In this document: positions 9,844-18,166 of the stretch, one piece after another
How positions within the stretch are numbered: the first letter of the stretch is position 1
How the letters are laid out: the number at the start of each line of letters is the position of its first letter
DNA from: Streptomyces sp. P3
Lineage (GTDB): Bacteria > Actinomycetota > Actinomycetes > Streptomycetales > Streptomycetaceae
NCBI RefSeq assembly: GCF_003032475.1
Contig: NZ_CP028369.1
Span: 5,890,001 to 5,954,000 of the forward strand
DNA length: 64,000 nt
Reading direction: 5' to 3'
Translations under genes and position numbers: made by a program
Notes under the pieces: generated by a model
What the model was told of the DNA's origin: nothing
Database searches by the model: none
The model's input: the letters and a program-made list of their open reading frames with translations, nothing else

Positions 9844-10872
9844 GTGCCGCTCGCCTCGCCGACAGCGCGGGGCCGGTGTCTGATGGCTGCTGTGGTGGGT
9901 TTCGAGGTTCTGCGCAGGCCGGCCGGCTTCGTCGTGCTGACGCTGGCCGTCGCCCTCTGCTACTACGCGGCGGGGCGGCTGGGCCTCATGCGGGAGCTCG
10001 TCGTCGAGGGCGCCGTGTTCACCCCCATCTGGCCGCCCACCGGCGTCGCGGTGGCCTGTCTGCTGCTCTTCGGGCTCCGCTGCGCGCCGGGCATCGCCCT
10101 CGGGGCCTTGCTCGTCATCATGTCCCTGACCTCGCTGCGCCCCGTGGTGATCGGCAACCTGCTGGGCAACACCGCCGCCCCGGTATGCGCGTACCTCCTG
10201 CTGCGCAGAGTGGGCTTCCGCACCGATCTGGCCCGACTGCGCGACGGCCTCGCACTGGTGTTCCTGGGGGCGCTCACCGCGATGCTGGTGAGCGCGACCG
10301 TGGGCGTAGGGCTGCTGCTGCTCACCGACCGCCTCGGCGCGCACAGCTTCTGGCCCGTGTGGCTCGCCTGGTGGGTGGGCGACGCGATGGGCGTGCTGCT
10401 CGTCACCCCGGTGCTGCTGCTGCTGTCCGCGGTGCGCCTGCCCCTGGACCTGTCGCGCTGGAAGGAGGCCACGGGACTGGCCCTCAGCGCCTGCGTCCTG
10501 GTCCCGCCGGCCACCCGGAGTTCCGTGAGCCTGCTGTTCCTGGTCTACCCGCTGCTGATCTGGGCGGCGTTGCGCTTCCAGCTCGCCGGCAGCATGCTGT
10601 GCGCCCTGTTCACCTCGGTGCTGGCCACCGTCGCCGCGACGGACGCCGTCGGACCCTTCGAGGATCTGACCCGGATCGAGGTGATGATCAAACTCCAGGC
10701 CTTCAACGGCACGATGGCCCTGACCGCCCTGCTCCTCTCCGCGGTGATCGCCGAGCAGCGCAACACCCGCCGCTCCGTGGAACGCGCCTGCCAGGAACTG
10801 GTCGAGGTCCTGGAACACCTCACCGCGGGCGAGGCCCCGCCCGGCCGCCCCCCGAAGGACGCCGGGGACTGA
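9844..10872 (+). CDS. MASE1-domain integral membrane protein
   Basis: A 342-residue polytopic protein whose segments (A-L-C-Y-Y-A-A-G-R-L-G-L, F-T-P-I-W-P-P-T-G-V-A-V-A, V-W-L-A-W-W-V-G-D-A-M-G) match the MASE1 sensor fold, an eight-helix membrane domain normally fused to output domains. Here the C-terminus is only a short charged helix (E-Q-R-N-T-R-R-S-V-E-R-A-C-Q-E-L), so output must come from another protein. GTG 9844 is chosen because GGAGGAAGGGAG sits directly upstream; ATG 9883 is an alternative. The preceding stand-alone SpoIIE phosphatase is an obvious candidate partner. Confidence 0.85.
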   Translation: MPLASPTARGRCLMAAVVGFEVLRRPAGFVVLTLAVALCYYAAGRLGLMRELVVEGAVFTPIWPPTGVAVACLLLFGLRCAPGIALGALLVIMSLTSLRPVVIGNLLGNTAAPVCAYLLLRRVGFRTDLARLRDGLALVFLGALTAMLVSATVGVGLLLLTDRLGAHSFWPVWLAWWVGDAMGVLLVTPVLLLLSAVRLPLDLSRWKEATGLALSACVLVPPATRSSVSLLFLVYPLLIWAALRFQLAGSMLCALFTSVLATVAATDAVGPFEDLTRIEVMIKLQAFNGTMALTALLLSAVIAEQRNTRRSVERACQELVEVLEHLTAGEAPPGRPPKDAGD

Positions 10873-10998
10873 CGGCGCCGCAGGCGCCGGGTCACCACCG
10901 GGACGTGCGTGTCACCGGCGATGTCAGTGCCTGCGCCTACGGTTCGGTGTGTGGGACTCGCCGGAACGGCCGCGGGCCCGCCTGGGGAGAGGTGTGTC

Positions 10999-12453
10999 AT
11001 GTCTACCGGGTCCAGCACGCTGTCCACGACGTATCTGGAGCTGTCGCAGGACGACGGCGGCGCGCACAAGTTCTACGAAGTCACCGTCGACGGCACGGTG
11101 GTGACGGTGCGGTACGGGCGGATCGGCGCCACGGGCCAGGTGCAGACGACCGCCTTCCCCACCGTCGAGAAGGCGCGCGCCGCCGCCGCGAAGAAGGTCG
11201 GGGAGAAGGTCCGCAAGGGCTATGCGCCGGCCGTCGCCGGGCAGCGCGCCCCCCGCGCGGTCACGCGCCGTCAGGTCGCTTCGGCGCCGTCCACGGCGCG
11301 TGCGGTGGCACCGGTGCTGTGGCGGTTCCGCACCGGCTCCTCCGCCTTCGGCATCCACGTGGACGACGACCACTGCTGGGTCGGCAACCAGGGGGGCGAC
11401 GTCTACACCCTCGACCACGAAGGCGGTGTCCTCGCCCGGTTCAACCTGCCGGACGGCGTGAAGTGCCTGGTCGCCGACGACTTCTGGATCTACGCCGGAT
11501 GCGACGACGGCAAGGTGTACGACCTGTCCTCGAAGCTGCCGTTCGCGGCGTACGACATCACCGCGGACGTCGACATCTTCTGGCTGGACATCCACGAGGG
11601 CGTGCTGAACGTCTCCGACCGGGGCGGCAGGCTCACCGTCATCGACCACGAGGACGAGCACCAGTGGGCCCGCCGCAGCCAGGGCGAGCACGCCTGGATG
11701 GTCCGCGCCGACGACCGCGGCGTCTACCACGGCCACCACCGGGGCGTCACCGCCTACGCGCCCGACGGCGGCGGCGAACTCTGGCACACCCCCACCCGTG
11801 GCGGCGTCCTCTTCGGCTGGCAGGAGGACGACGCCGTGTACGCGGGCACCGCGCACCGGGTGGTCCAGCGGCTGTCGAAGGCGACCGGCGCGATCGAGGC
11901 CACGTACGGCTGTGACAGCGCGGTGTACTCCTGTGCCACCTCGCCGGGCGGCCGGTTCGTGTTCGCGGGTGACGCGTCGTCGTCCGTCTACTGCTTCGAC
12001 CGGGACGGCACCCGCCTGTGGAAGCTCGGCACCGGCGGCGGCTCGGCCCTGTCGATGCAATACCACGACGAACGGCTGTACCTGGTGACCACGGACGGCT
12101 CGCTGGTCTGCGTGGACGCGAGCGAGACGGCCGTCTCCGCGGCGCAGCAGGGCACCGTGCCGGTGGCGCGGGACGTGAAGCTCGCCGCGGTGCTGCCGAC
12201 CTACGCCCCGGCCACCGCCGTGAGCGCGGTGGCGACGGTCGCCCAGGCCCCCGTCGGCGCCGTCGTCGTCGAGTGCGTCCGGGAAGGCGGCCGGGTCCGC
12301 GTGCACGTGGTCTCCGACGGCTACGACACCTCGTGGAACGTGCAGTTCCCGCGCGAGATACGCGAGCCCGGGGCGCGGTACGTCGTGGACGCCCTGCACT
12401 CGGCGGCCGGCGGCTTCTACCGGGTCCGCGGTGACATCCGACGCCTGTTGTGA
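10999..12453 (+). CDS. WGR-domain protein with C-terminal beta-propeller
   Basis: A 484-residue protein. Residues about 1-80 form a WGR domain (Y-L-E-L-S-Q-D-D-G-G, K-F-Y-E-V, V-R-Y-G-R-I-G-A-T-G-Q), a module linked in PARP-like proteins to nucleic-acid binding. After an Ala/Arg-rich linker, residues about 110-410 carry repeated PQQ/WD-like blades (W-V-G-N-Q-G-G-D-V-Y, Y-A-G-C-D-D-G-K-V-Y, F-A-G-D-A-S-S-S-V-Y). A final 80-residue section (V-V-V-E-C-V-R-E-G-G-R-V) is of unknown type. No signal peptide, so cytoplasmic. Start ATG 10999 follows GGGGAGAGGTG. The function is not known; a DNA- or RNA-damage-linked scaffold would be a guess. Confidence 0.85.
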   Translation: MSTGSSTLSTTYLELSQDDGGAHKFYEVTVDGTVVTVRYGRIGATGQVQTTAFPTVEKARAAAAKKVGEKVRKGYAPAVAGQRAPRAVTRRQVASAPSTARAVAPVLWRFRTGSSAFGIHVDDDHCWVGNQGGDVYTLDHEGGVLARFNLPDGVKCLVADDFWIYAGCDDGKVYDLSSKLPFAAYDITADVDIFWLDIHEGVLNVSDRGGRLTVIDHEDEHQWARRSQGEHAWMVRADDRGVYHGHHRGVTAYAPDGGGELWHTPTRGGVLFGWQEDDAVYAGTAHRVVQRLSKATGAIEATYGCDSAVYSCATSPGGRFVFAGDASSSVYCFDRDGTRLWKLGTGGGSALSMQYHDERLYLVTTDGSLVCVDASETAVSAAQQGTVPVARDVKLAAVLPTYAPATAVSAVATVAQAPVGAVVVECVREGGRVRVHVVSDGYDTSWNVQFPREIREPGARYVVDALHSAAGGFYRVRGDIRRLL

Positions 12454-12461
12454 GCGGGCCG

Positions 12462-12489
12462 CCGCCGGGGCGCGTTCGCGCTCCGGCGG
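12462..12489. terminator. Hairpin between convergent genes
   Basis: CCGCCGGGGCGC (12462-12473) pairs with GCGCTCCGGCGG (12478-12489) around a GTTC loop: 12 bp with one G-U wobble. It lies just after the WGR-protein stop in a convergent gap and could serve both strands. Confidence 0.6.
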
Positions 12490-12594
12490 GGGGTGACGGC
12501 ACGTCGCCCCCGCCACGACGCCCCTGGCGGGCTGTCACGGCGGAGGCGAGGTCCGTTCGCCCGCGCGGCGCTGCGGGCGGCGTCCGGCCGTCGG

Positions 12595-13410
12595 CTACGG
12601 CTTGCGGGCGAGGCCGCCGTGCTCGCCGATCACGGCCGGGGCCGGGGAGGCGGCCTCCGGACGCCACAGCGGGACCGAGACGACCCCGGGCTCCAGCAGC
12701 TCCAGACCGTCGAAGTAGGCGGTGATCTCGTCGACCGTACGCAGGTTGTACGGGACCGCGCCGCTCTCGTTGTAGGCGTCCTGGGCCTGCTCGAAGACCG
12801 GGTCCACGCCCCGCGACCCGTCGTTGACGGACAGGTAGCTCCCGGAGGGCAGTGCGGCCATCAGCCGGGTGACGACGGAGCGGGCCTCGTCGTAGTCGGC
12901 GACGTGGCCCAGGATGTTGCTGAGGATGAGCGCCGTGGGGCGGGTGAGGTCCAGCGTCTCGGCGGCGGCGGCCAGGATGCGCTCGGGCTCCAGCACGTTG
13001 GCGTCGACGTAGGCGGTCGCGCCCTCCGGGGTGGAGGTGAGCAGGGCGCGGGCGTGGGCGAGGACCAGCGGATCGTTGTCGACGTAGACGATCCGGGTCT
13101 CGGCGGCGAGGCGCTGGGCGACCTCGTGGGTGTTCTCGGCGGTCGGCAGGCCGGTCCCCACGTCGAGGAACTGGCGAATGCCGGCCTCTGCCACGAGGAA
13201 CGTGATGTTGCGGCGCAGGAAGGCACGACTGCTGCGGGCGATGGTCACGATGCCGGGGAAGACGGCGGTGTACGCGTCGCCGGCCTCCTCGTCGACGGGG
13301 TAGTTGTCCTTCCCGCCCAGCCAGTAGTTCCAGATGCGGGCCGAGTGCGGCACCGTCGTGTCGATCTTCTGAGGGGCCGCCGGTCCGGGCGTGGTGACAT
13401 GGTCGGTCAT
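12595..13410 (-). CDS. SAM-dependent methyltransferase, DUF574 family (copy 1)
   Basis: A 271-residue member of the actinobacterial DUF574 (Methyltransf_19) family, expanded in streptomycetes and without a known substrate. Seen: the N-terminal signature P-H-S-A-R-I-W-N-Y-W-L-G-G-K-D-N-Y, the SAM-binding loop F-L-D-V-G-T-G-L-P-T (about residues 81-90), V-Y-V-D-N-D-P-L-V-L for motif II and the C-terminal L-L-E-P-G-V-V-S-V-P-L-W-R-P. ATG 13410 is preferred to the longer reading from 13455, which adds 15 non-conserved residues. It is monocistronic and convergent with the WGR gene. A paralogue lies at 15327-16133. Confidence 0.9.
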   Translation of the reverse strand: MTDHVTTPGPAAPQKIDTTVPHSARIWNYWLGGKDNYPVDEEAGDAYTAVFPGIVTIARSSRAFLRRNITFLVAEAGIRQFLDVGTGLPTAENTHEVAQRLAAETRIVYVDNDPLVLAHARALLTSTPEGATAYVDANVLEPERILAAAAETLDLTRPTALILSNILGHVADYDEARSVVTRLMAALPSGSYLSVNDGSRGVDPVFEQAQDAYNESGAVPYNLRTVDEITAYFDGLELLEPGVVSVPLWRPEAASPAPAVIGEHGGLARKP

Positions 13411-13659
13411 GAGGGGCGTCCGTCTTTCAGCCGTGGCGTGAGCAGGTCGAGCCACAACTTACGTCCCAACGGCCATGTTACGGACACCAGTTAACATTTT
13501 CGTTCGGTTCCAGCAGCCTTTCGGCACAATTGCCTGGTGTGGCGCGGAAGCGCGCCCGGAAGTCGTCGACGACCGGGCCGACGACCGGGCGAACTACCGG
13601 AGGGGCGCACGGGCCGACGCCCGGACGGCCGGGGGCGTTGGACCGGTACCGTGGCCGCC

Positions 13660-14196
13660 GTGAAGACAGGCACCCGGGAGACCCGGCTGGTCGTGCTGCG
13701 CGGCAACAGCGCCTCGGGCAAGTCCTCGGTGGCGGCGGGCCTGCGCGACCGGTTCGGCCGAGGCCTGGCCCTCGTGGGGCAGGACAACCTCCGCCGCGCC
13801 GTGCTGCGCGAGCGTGACCGGCCGGGGGCGGCGAACATCGGGCTGATCGACGCCGTCGCCCGCTACGCCCTGGACGCCGGCTACCACGTCGTCCTCGAGG
13901 GACTCCTGTACGCCGACCACTACGGCGCGATGCTCGCCCGGCTGCGCGCCGACCACCGCGGCCCCACCCACGCCTACTACCTCGACGTGCCGTTCGCCGA
14001 GACCCTGGTGCGCCACGCCACCAAGCCGATCGCGCACGAGGTGGGCGAGGAGGACCTGCGCGACTGGTACCGCCCCCTGGATCTGCTGCCGGGCGGGGCC
14101 GAGGCCGTCATCGGGGCGGACAGCACCCTCGGCGACACCGTCGAGCGCATTCTGCGCGACACGGGCCTGGACCGCCTGCCGCCGACGGACCGCTGA
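13660..14196 (+). CDS. P-loop kinase-like ATPase
   Basis: A 178-residue nucleotide-binding protein. The Walker A loop is G-N-S-A-S-G-K-S-S (residues 15-23), followed by V-V-L-E-G-L-L-Y-A-D-H-Y for the Walker B-like strand and a lid region rich in Arg/His. The fold resembles shikimate/gluconate/chloramphenicol-type small-molecule kinases; the phosphoryl acceptor is not known. GTG 13660 is chosen: a TACCGT -10 element (13647-13652) lies 7 bp upstream, fitting leaderless transcription, and no ribosome-binding site is seen. GTG 13651 is an alternative. It lies convergent with, and 34 bp from, the APH-fold gene. Confidence 0.75.
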   Translation: MKTGTRETRLVVLRGNSASGKSSVAAGLRDRFGRGLALVGQDNLRRAVLRERDRPGAANIGLIDAVARYALDAGYHVVLEGLLYADHYGAMLARLRADHRGPTHAYYLDVPFAETLVRHATKPIAHEVGEEDLRDWYRPLDLLPGGAEAVIGADSTLGDTVERILRDTGLDRLPPTDR

Positions 14197-14230
14197 CCGG
14201 CGTCCCGCGTGCTGTGCCGGTCGACTGCCC

Positions 14231-15277
14231 TCACCACACGGACTCCAGGCACTCCGCCAGCCGTGCGACGGAGTTCGGATCCGGCAGATCCCGCAGCGAG
14301 GCGAGGACCTGACCGCTCGCGAACTCCCGTTGCGTGGGCGTCACCGCCGGATCGATCGCGGACTCGGCCTGCACGCGGACGTAGTTCAGGGACGTCGCGA
14401 AGAGCATCGAGAACGAGTCCGGGCCCCCAAGGACGGGGCGGCCCCCGGCTTCCCGGTACGCGCGCACCAGCCGCCGGGCGGACCCGGCGTCGAAGTGGTT
14501 GCCGCCGGACCACACGAACACGGCCTGCGCGAGTTCACGCCCCGCCGACGTCGGCCCGGCGTTGTCCCAGTCGAGGAGAACCGGCCCGTGCGGCCCCACC
14601 AGCACGTTCTGGGGCTGCACGTCGAGATGCGACGTCACCACCTCCTCACCGGCGGCCGGAACGCCGTCGGCGACGGACGGAGTGACATGGCGGGCGAGCT
14701 CCCCGGCCGACGAGGAGACGAACCGGCCCAGGGCGTCGGCCCAGGGCACACCGGCCCGCCGCACCCGCGAGTGGAGCCTCGCCCAGTCCTCGGGCGAAGG
14801 GCAGCGCTCGTACCAGGGATCGGGCGTCCCGGTCTCCCGCGCCCCCACCCGGTGCAGGGCGGCGAGCGTCCGGCCGCACCAGTGGAGGATCTCCGGGTCG
14901 CGGGAGTCCGCCCGGGCTCCGTCGACCCACTCGTACAGCTTCACGCGGGGCCCGTCGGGCGAACCGCCGAGCCGGGTGAGGTAGGCGCCGGCACGGTCGG
15001 GGAAGAGCCGCGGAGAGGCGATGCCCAGCCTCTCCGCGGCGTCGCGCAGCGCGGACTCCCGCAGAACCTGCTCTTCGTCACCGTCGAAGAGCAGCTCCTT
15101 CACCGCCCATGCCGTCCCGCCCGGCGGGCCGCCCGCCGGGCCGTCGGTCGTGTGCGTCCGCGTCAGCTTCCAGATCTGTCCGAGCGCGCCACGGGCGACC
15201 GGTTCCATGGCCCAGTCACCGGAGCCCAGCGCGTACGCGTCCGCGACGACGTCAGCCATGGCGCCCGTGCCGTGCAT
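14231..15277 (-). CDS. Aminoglycoside-phosphotransferase-fold kinase
   Basis: A 348-residue APH-family (protein-kinase-like) phosphotransferase. The ATP-site lysine is probably in A-V-K-E-L-L (Lys60). The Brenner motif is S-H-L-D-V-Q-P-Q-N (His217, Asp219, Asn224) and the metal-binding motif L-L-D-W-D-N (Asp236). The acceptor is unknown: the family covers aminoglycoside, homoserine, choline and other small-molecule kinases, so a resistance role should not be assumed. ATG 15277 has GGGAG 6 bases upstream; a longer frame to 15421 overlaps the preceding methyltransferase. It is probably the last gene of an operon with the DUF574 methyltransferase 49 bp upstream. Confidence 0.82.
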   Translation of the reverse strand: MHGTGAMADVVADAYALGSGDWAMEPVARGALGQIWKLTRTHTTDGPAGGPPGGTAWAVKELLFDGDEEQVLRESALRDAAERLGIASPRLFPDRAGAYLTRLGGSPDGPRVKLYEWVDGARADSRDPEILHWCGRTLAALHRVGARETGTPDPWYERCPSPEDWARLHSRVRRAGVPWADALGRFVSSSAGELARHVTPSVADGVPAAGEEVVTSHLDVQPQNVLVGPHGPVLLDWDNAGPTSAGRELAQAVFVWSGGNHFDAGSARRLVRAYREAGGRPVLGGPDSFSMLFATSLNYVRVQAESAIDPAVTPTQREFASGQVLASLRDLPDPNSVARLAECLESVW

Positions 15278-15326
15278 GTGCGACTCCCGTCGAACGGTCG
15301 GTGTCGGTGTCGGTGTGGCGGACCGG

Positions 15327-16133
15327 TCACGGCTTGATGCCGACGCCCGTCCAGAGGCTGACCGTGGCGTCCGTGGCCTCGACGGCGCCGTCCGGACGCC
15401 AGCGGTGGCCGACCGTGACACCGGGGTCGAGGAGGTCGAGCCCGTCGAAGAAGCGGGTGACGTCCTGCCGCGAGCGGAACTGCACGGGCGTGCCCGCGCT
15501 CGTGTAGATGTCGGTGACCTTCTGCCAGGTGCCCGGGTCGAAGTCGGGCGTGCAGTGGCTGAGGGCCAGCGCGCTGCCCGACGGCAGGGCGTCCAGCAGC
15601 CGTCCCACGATGCCGTACGGGTCCTGCGCGTCGGTGACGAAGTGCATGAGCGCGTTGAGGGACAGGGCCACCGGCCGGTCCAGGTCGAGCACGTCGGCCA
15701 GGGCGGGCGCGTCGAGCAGCGCCCCGGGGTCGTTCACGTCACCGTGGACGTAGGCCGTGCGGCCCTGGGGCGTGCTGCGCATCAGCCGCTCCGCGTACTT
15801 GAGGACGAGCGGGTCGTTGTCGGCGTAGACGACGCGAGCGTCGGGGACCACGGACTGGGCGACCTGGTGCAGGTTGGGCTCGGTGGGAATGCCGGTGCCG
15901 ATGTCCAGCCACTGGCGGATGCCGTGCTCGCGCGCGAGGACCCGGGTCGCCCGGTGCATGAACGCGCGGTTCTCCCGGGCGCACACGAAGATGCCCGGGT
16001 AGACCGACGCCACGGTCTCCGCGGCCCGCTCGTCCACGTCGAAGTGGTCCTTGCCGCCGAGGTAGTAGTCGTACATCCGGGCGGAGTGCGGCCTGCTGGT
16101 GTCGATGTCCCGCGCGGCGTTCGAGGTGGTCAT
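15327..16133 (-). CDS. SAM-dependent methyltransferase, DUF574 family (copy 2)
   Basis: A 268-residue paralogue of the protein at 12595-13410. Diagnostic blocks are R-P-H-S-A-R-M-Y-D-Y-Y-L-G-G-K-D-H-F, W-L-D-I-G-T-G-I-P-T (SAM loop, about residues 75-84), V-V-Y-A-D-N-D-P-L-V-L and L-D-L-L-D-P-G-V-T-V. The substrate is unknown for the family. It sits 84 bp downstream of a DUF397 gene and 49 bp upstream of the APH-fold gene, all on the minus strand, so these probably form one transcription unit headed by the XRE regulator. Confidence 0.9.
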   Translation of the reverse strand: MTTSNAARDIDTSRPHSARMYDYYLGGKDHFDVDERAAETVASVYPGIFVCARENRAFMHRATRVLAREHGIRQWLDIGTGIPTEPNLHQVAQSVVPDARVVYADNDPLVLKYAERLMRSTPQGRTAYVHGDVNDPGALLDAPALADVLDLDRPVALSLNALMHFVTDAQDPYGIVGRLLDALPSGSALALSHCTPDFDPGTWQKVTDIYTSAGTPVQFRSRQDVTRFFDGLDLLDPGVTVGHRWRPDGAVEATDATVSLWTGVGIKP

Positions 16134-16217
16134 CCTGTGCCTTTCGGTGGTGTGCGTGGGGGGTGTCCGGCGGATCGCGCCGGTGGGCGGACGCCTTGCG
16201 CCGTCCGTGCCCGGGTC

Positions 16218-16490
16218 TCAGCCGGCCGTGAGATGGTCGGCGAGGCCCCGTTTGACGCCCGCGACGAACGCGGCGATCTCCTCGGGGGTGTAGATCAGCG
16301 CCGGGCCTGCGGGATCGGTCGACTGCCGCATCGCCACGCGCCCGTCGGCCAGCTGCTTCGTCTGCACGCACTGGCCGCCGTTGGGGCCGCTCCAGGGCGA
16401 CTCCCAGCCGTGCTCGCCGAGATCGGAGGCGGGCATCCCGTTGTAGACGTGGTGGTGGGCGCGGCCGTCGACGCCTTGTACACCGGTCAT
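16218..16490 (-). CDS. DUF397 protein
   Basis: A 90-residue DUF397 protein, recognisable by W-E-S-P-W-S-G-P-N-G-G-Q-C-V and the C-terminal Y-T-P-E-E-I-A-A-F-V-A-G-V-K-R-G-L-A. Such proteins are nearly always encoded next to an XRE/DUF5753 regulator and act in the whiJ-type developmental systems of streptomycetes (known for the S. coelicolor whiJ and abaA loci). Its ATG overlaps the stop of the XRE gene by 4 bp (TCAT on the plus strand), so the two are translationally coupled. An in-frame N-terminal extension to 16838 runs antisense inside the XRE gene and is not real. Confidence 0.92.
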   Translation of the reverse strand: MTGVQGVDGRAHHHVYNGMPASDLGEHGWESPWSGPNGGQCVQTKQLADGRVAMRQSTDPAGPALIYTPEEIAAFVAGVKRGLADHLTAG

Positions 16491-17359
16491 GAGTACTCCT
16501 TGCGCATCCGGTTCAGGAGTGCCCTGCTGTCGTTGTCCGAGGTCAGCAGGGACATGCGGTTGTGCGCCTCCAGATGGGCCGCGACGTCGGAGCGCTGGTC
16601 CAGATAGACGGCGCCGGAGAGGATCTCGGTGTAGACGATGTCGGGCAGCTCCGGCTCCTCGAACCGGAAGTAGGTGAACGGGGCGCAGGCGCCGACGTGG
16701 GCGCCTGCCGCGAACGGCACGACGTCCACGCTGACATGCTCCAGTTCCGACACCTCCAGCAGCCGGTCGATCTGCTCCCGCATCACCTCGGCCCCGCCCA
16801 CCACCCGGTGCAGTACGGTCTCCTCCAGCACCACCCACAGCGTGGGCGCGTCGGCTCTCTCCAGCAGGCTCTGGCGGCGCAGCCGCAGGTCGACGCGGCG
16901 CCGCAGATCGTCGTCCCGGTCATCTGGAAAACCACCGCCCAGGACTTCGCGCGCGTAACGCGCGGTCTGCAGCAGCCCGGTGACGTAGTGGGGCTCGTAG
17001 GCGCGCAGCGTCCGGGCCGCGGTCTCCAGGCTGACGTAGGCGCTGAACCAGCTCGGCAGCACGTCGCGGTAGGGGTGCCACCAGCCCGGCTCGTTGGCCC
17101 GCTCGGCGAGACCGACGAACTCCTCGATCTCCTGCCGGCCCGCCCCGTACGTCTCCAGCAGGATCTCCACGTAGAGCGGCCGCAGTCCGACCTCAGCCTT
17201 CTCCAGGCGTCGTACGGTCAGCGGTTTGACCCGCAGCGCCCTGGCCGCGTCCTCCAGCGAGACGCCCGCGTTCCGGCGCCGCTCCTGCAGGCGCCGGCCG
17301 AGGATCATGCGCAGCACGGTGGGCGCACTGGTGCCCGCGCCCGAACGGCCTTCGCTCAC
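16487..17359 (-). CDS. XRE-family regulator with DUF5753 domain (WhiJ-like)
   Basis: A 290-residue transcription regulator: helix-turn-helix at about residues 16-60 (L-G-R-R-L-Q-E-R-R, V-S-L-E-D-A-A-R-A-L-R-V, V-R-R-L-E-K-A-E), then a DUF5753 domain (P-H-Y-V-T-G-L-L-Q-T, V-V-L-E-E-T-V-L-H-R, S-V-D-V-V-P-F). Members pair with a DUF397 protein that probably modulates DNA binding. It is coupled to the DUF397 gene downstream and divergent from an RsbW-like ATPase, reproducing the three-gene whiJ-type set. The AT-richer stretch at 17435-17495 between the divergent genes is the likely promoter/operator region. The role in development or secondary metabolism is inferred from the family only. Confidence 0.92.
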   Translation of the reverse strand: MSEGRSGAGTSAPTVLRMILGRRLQERRRNAGVSLEDAARALRVKPLTVRRLEKAEVGLRPLYVEILLETYGAGRQEIEEFVGLAERANEPGWWHPYRDVLPSWFSAYVSLETAARTLRAYEPHYVTGLLQTARYAREVLGGGFPDDRDDDLRRRVDLRLRRQSLLERADAPTLWVVLEETVLHRVVGGAEVMREQIDRLLEVSELEHVSVDVVPFAAGAHVGACAPFTYFRFEEPELPDIVYTEILSGAVYLDQRSDVAAHLEAHNRMSLLTSDNDSRALLNRMRKEYS

Positions 17360-17669
17360 GCCTACCTCCTGGGGAGAGACACCGCCGAGAGTCCGGCAGC
17401 GGCACGCCGGAGCGGCCGGGCGGATATCGGCTTGTTGAAATTATCAGGCCGTCGGTTGCAGCTTGAACTTCCTTACGAGCATAGTTACTTGCGTGAACCA
17501 CGCCGCCGAACCCGCGCGTTCCCCCGTCAAGCTCCGCCATCCCCGCGTGAGTCGGATCGTTCGGGAGTTCACCGGCGCAGGGCCCGCCCGGAACACCCCC
17601 TCCTCCTGGGCCTCTTGCTCACCTTCCCCGGCCTCTGGCTGCTCCCGCCCCCCACGGAAGGCGACCACC

Positions 17670-18107
17670 GTGTCCCCCCACGCGACCTCTCCCCAGTTCT
17701 TAGACACCTGGAGCCCGGACCGGACGCACTGGCTCGAACTCCCCGCGCACCGCTCCAGCGTGTCGATCGCCCGTCGCTCCATGACCATGTGGCTGACCGC
17801 GTGGCGGCTGCCGGGCGAGCTGTGCGCGGACGCCGTCCTGCTCGTCTCGGAACTGGCCACCAACGCTGTACGGCACACCCTCGGCACCCGGTTCCTGTGC
17901 GGGGTCGGACTCGTCACCGAGGGATGCCTGCGCCTGGAGGTGCACGACCACGACCGCACCGGTCGCGGCCTGCCGCGCTGCGAACCCGGCCCGGACGACG
18001 AGGGCGGCCGCGGGCTGCTCCTCGTGGAGCAGCTCTCCCAGGACTGGGGCGTGGACCGGTCCAGACTCACCGGCGGCAACGCGGTGTGGGCGACCCTGGC
18101 GGACTGA
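17670..18107 (+). CDS. RsbW-like ATP-binding protein (anti-sigma kinase type)
   Basis: A 145-residue GHKL ATPase domain of the kind found in anti-sigma kinases and in the whiJ/abaA sets. N-box: L-L-V-S-E-L-A-T-N-A-V-R-H; G1 box V-H-D-H-D-R; G2 D-E-G-G-R-G-L-L-L-V. GTG 17670 has GGAAGG about 10 bases upstream and places the start where these domains usually begin; the frame stays open back to 17463, but the extra sequence is Ser/Pro/Arg-rich and unlike a fold. A leaderless start at GTG 17493 is possible. It ends in a hairpin (18118-18147). Confidence 0.82.
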   Translation: MSPHATSPQFLDTWSPDRTHWLELPAHRSSVSIARRSMTMWLTAWRLPGELCADAVLLVSELATNAVRHTLGTRFLCGVGLVTEGCLRLEVHDHDRTGRGLPRCEPGPDDEGGRGLLLVEQLSQDWGVDRSRLTGGNAVWATLAD

Positions 18108-18117
18108 GCGCAGGCAC

Positions 18118-18147
18118 CCCGGGCGGGGTGTCCGCTCCCCGCCCGGG
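18118..18147. terminator. Strong hairpin between convergent genes
   Basis: CCCGGGCGGGG (18118-18128) pairs perfectly with CCCCGCCCGGG (18137-18147) around an 8-base loop. It lies between the convergent ATPase and GAF-SpoIIE genes, so it may terminate both. Confidence 0.7.
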
Positions 18148-18166
18148 CGTCAGCGGCCCGCCGGCG

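Noticed and set aside
14231..15277. Aminoglycoside resistance gene
   Set aside because: Only the APH fold and Brenner motif support it; no resistance-specific features, and the neighbours are regulatory.
17463..17669. N-terminal extension of the RsbW-like protein from TTG 17463
   Set aside because: The added residues are Ser/Pro/Arg-rich without domain features, while GTG 17670 has a well-placed ribosome-binding site.
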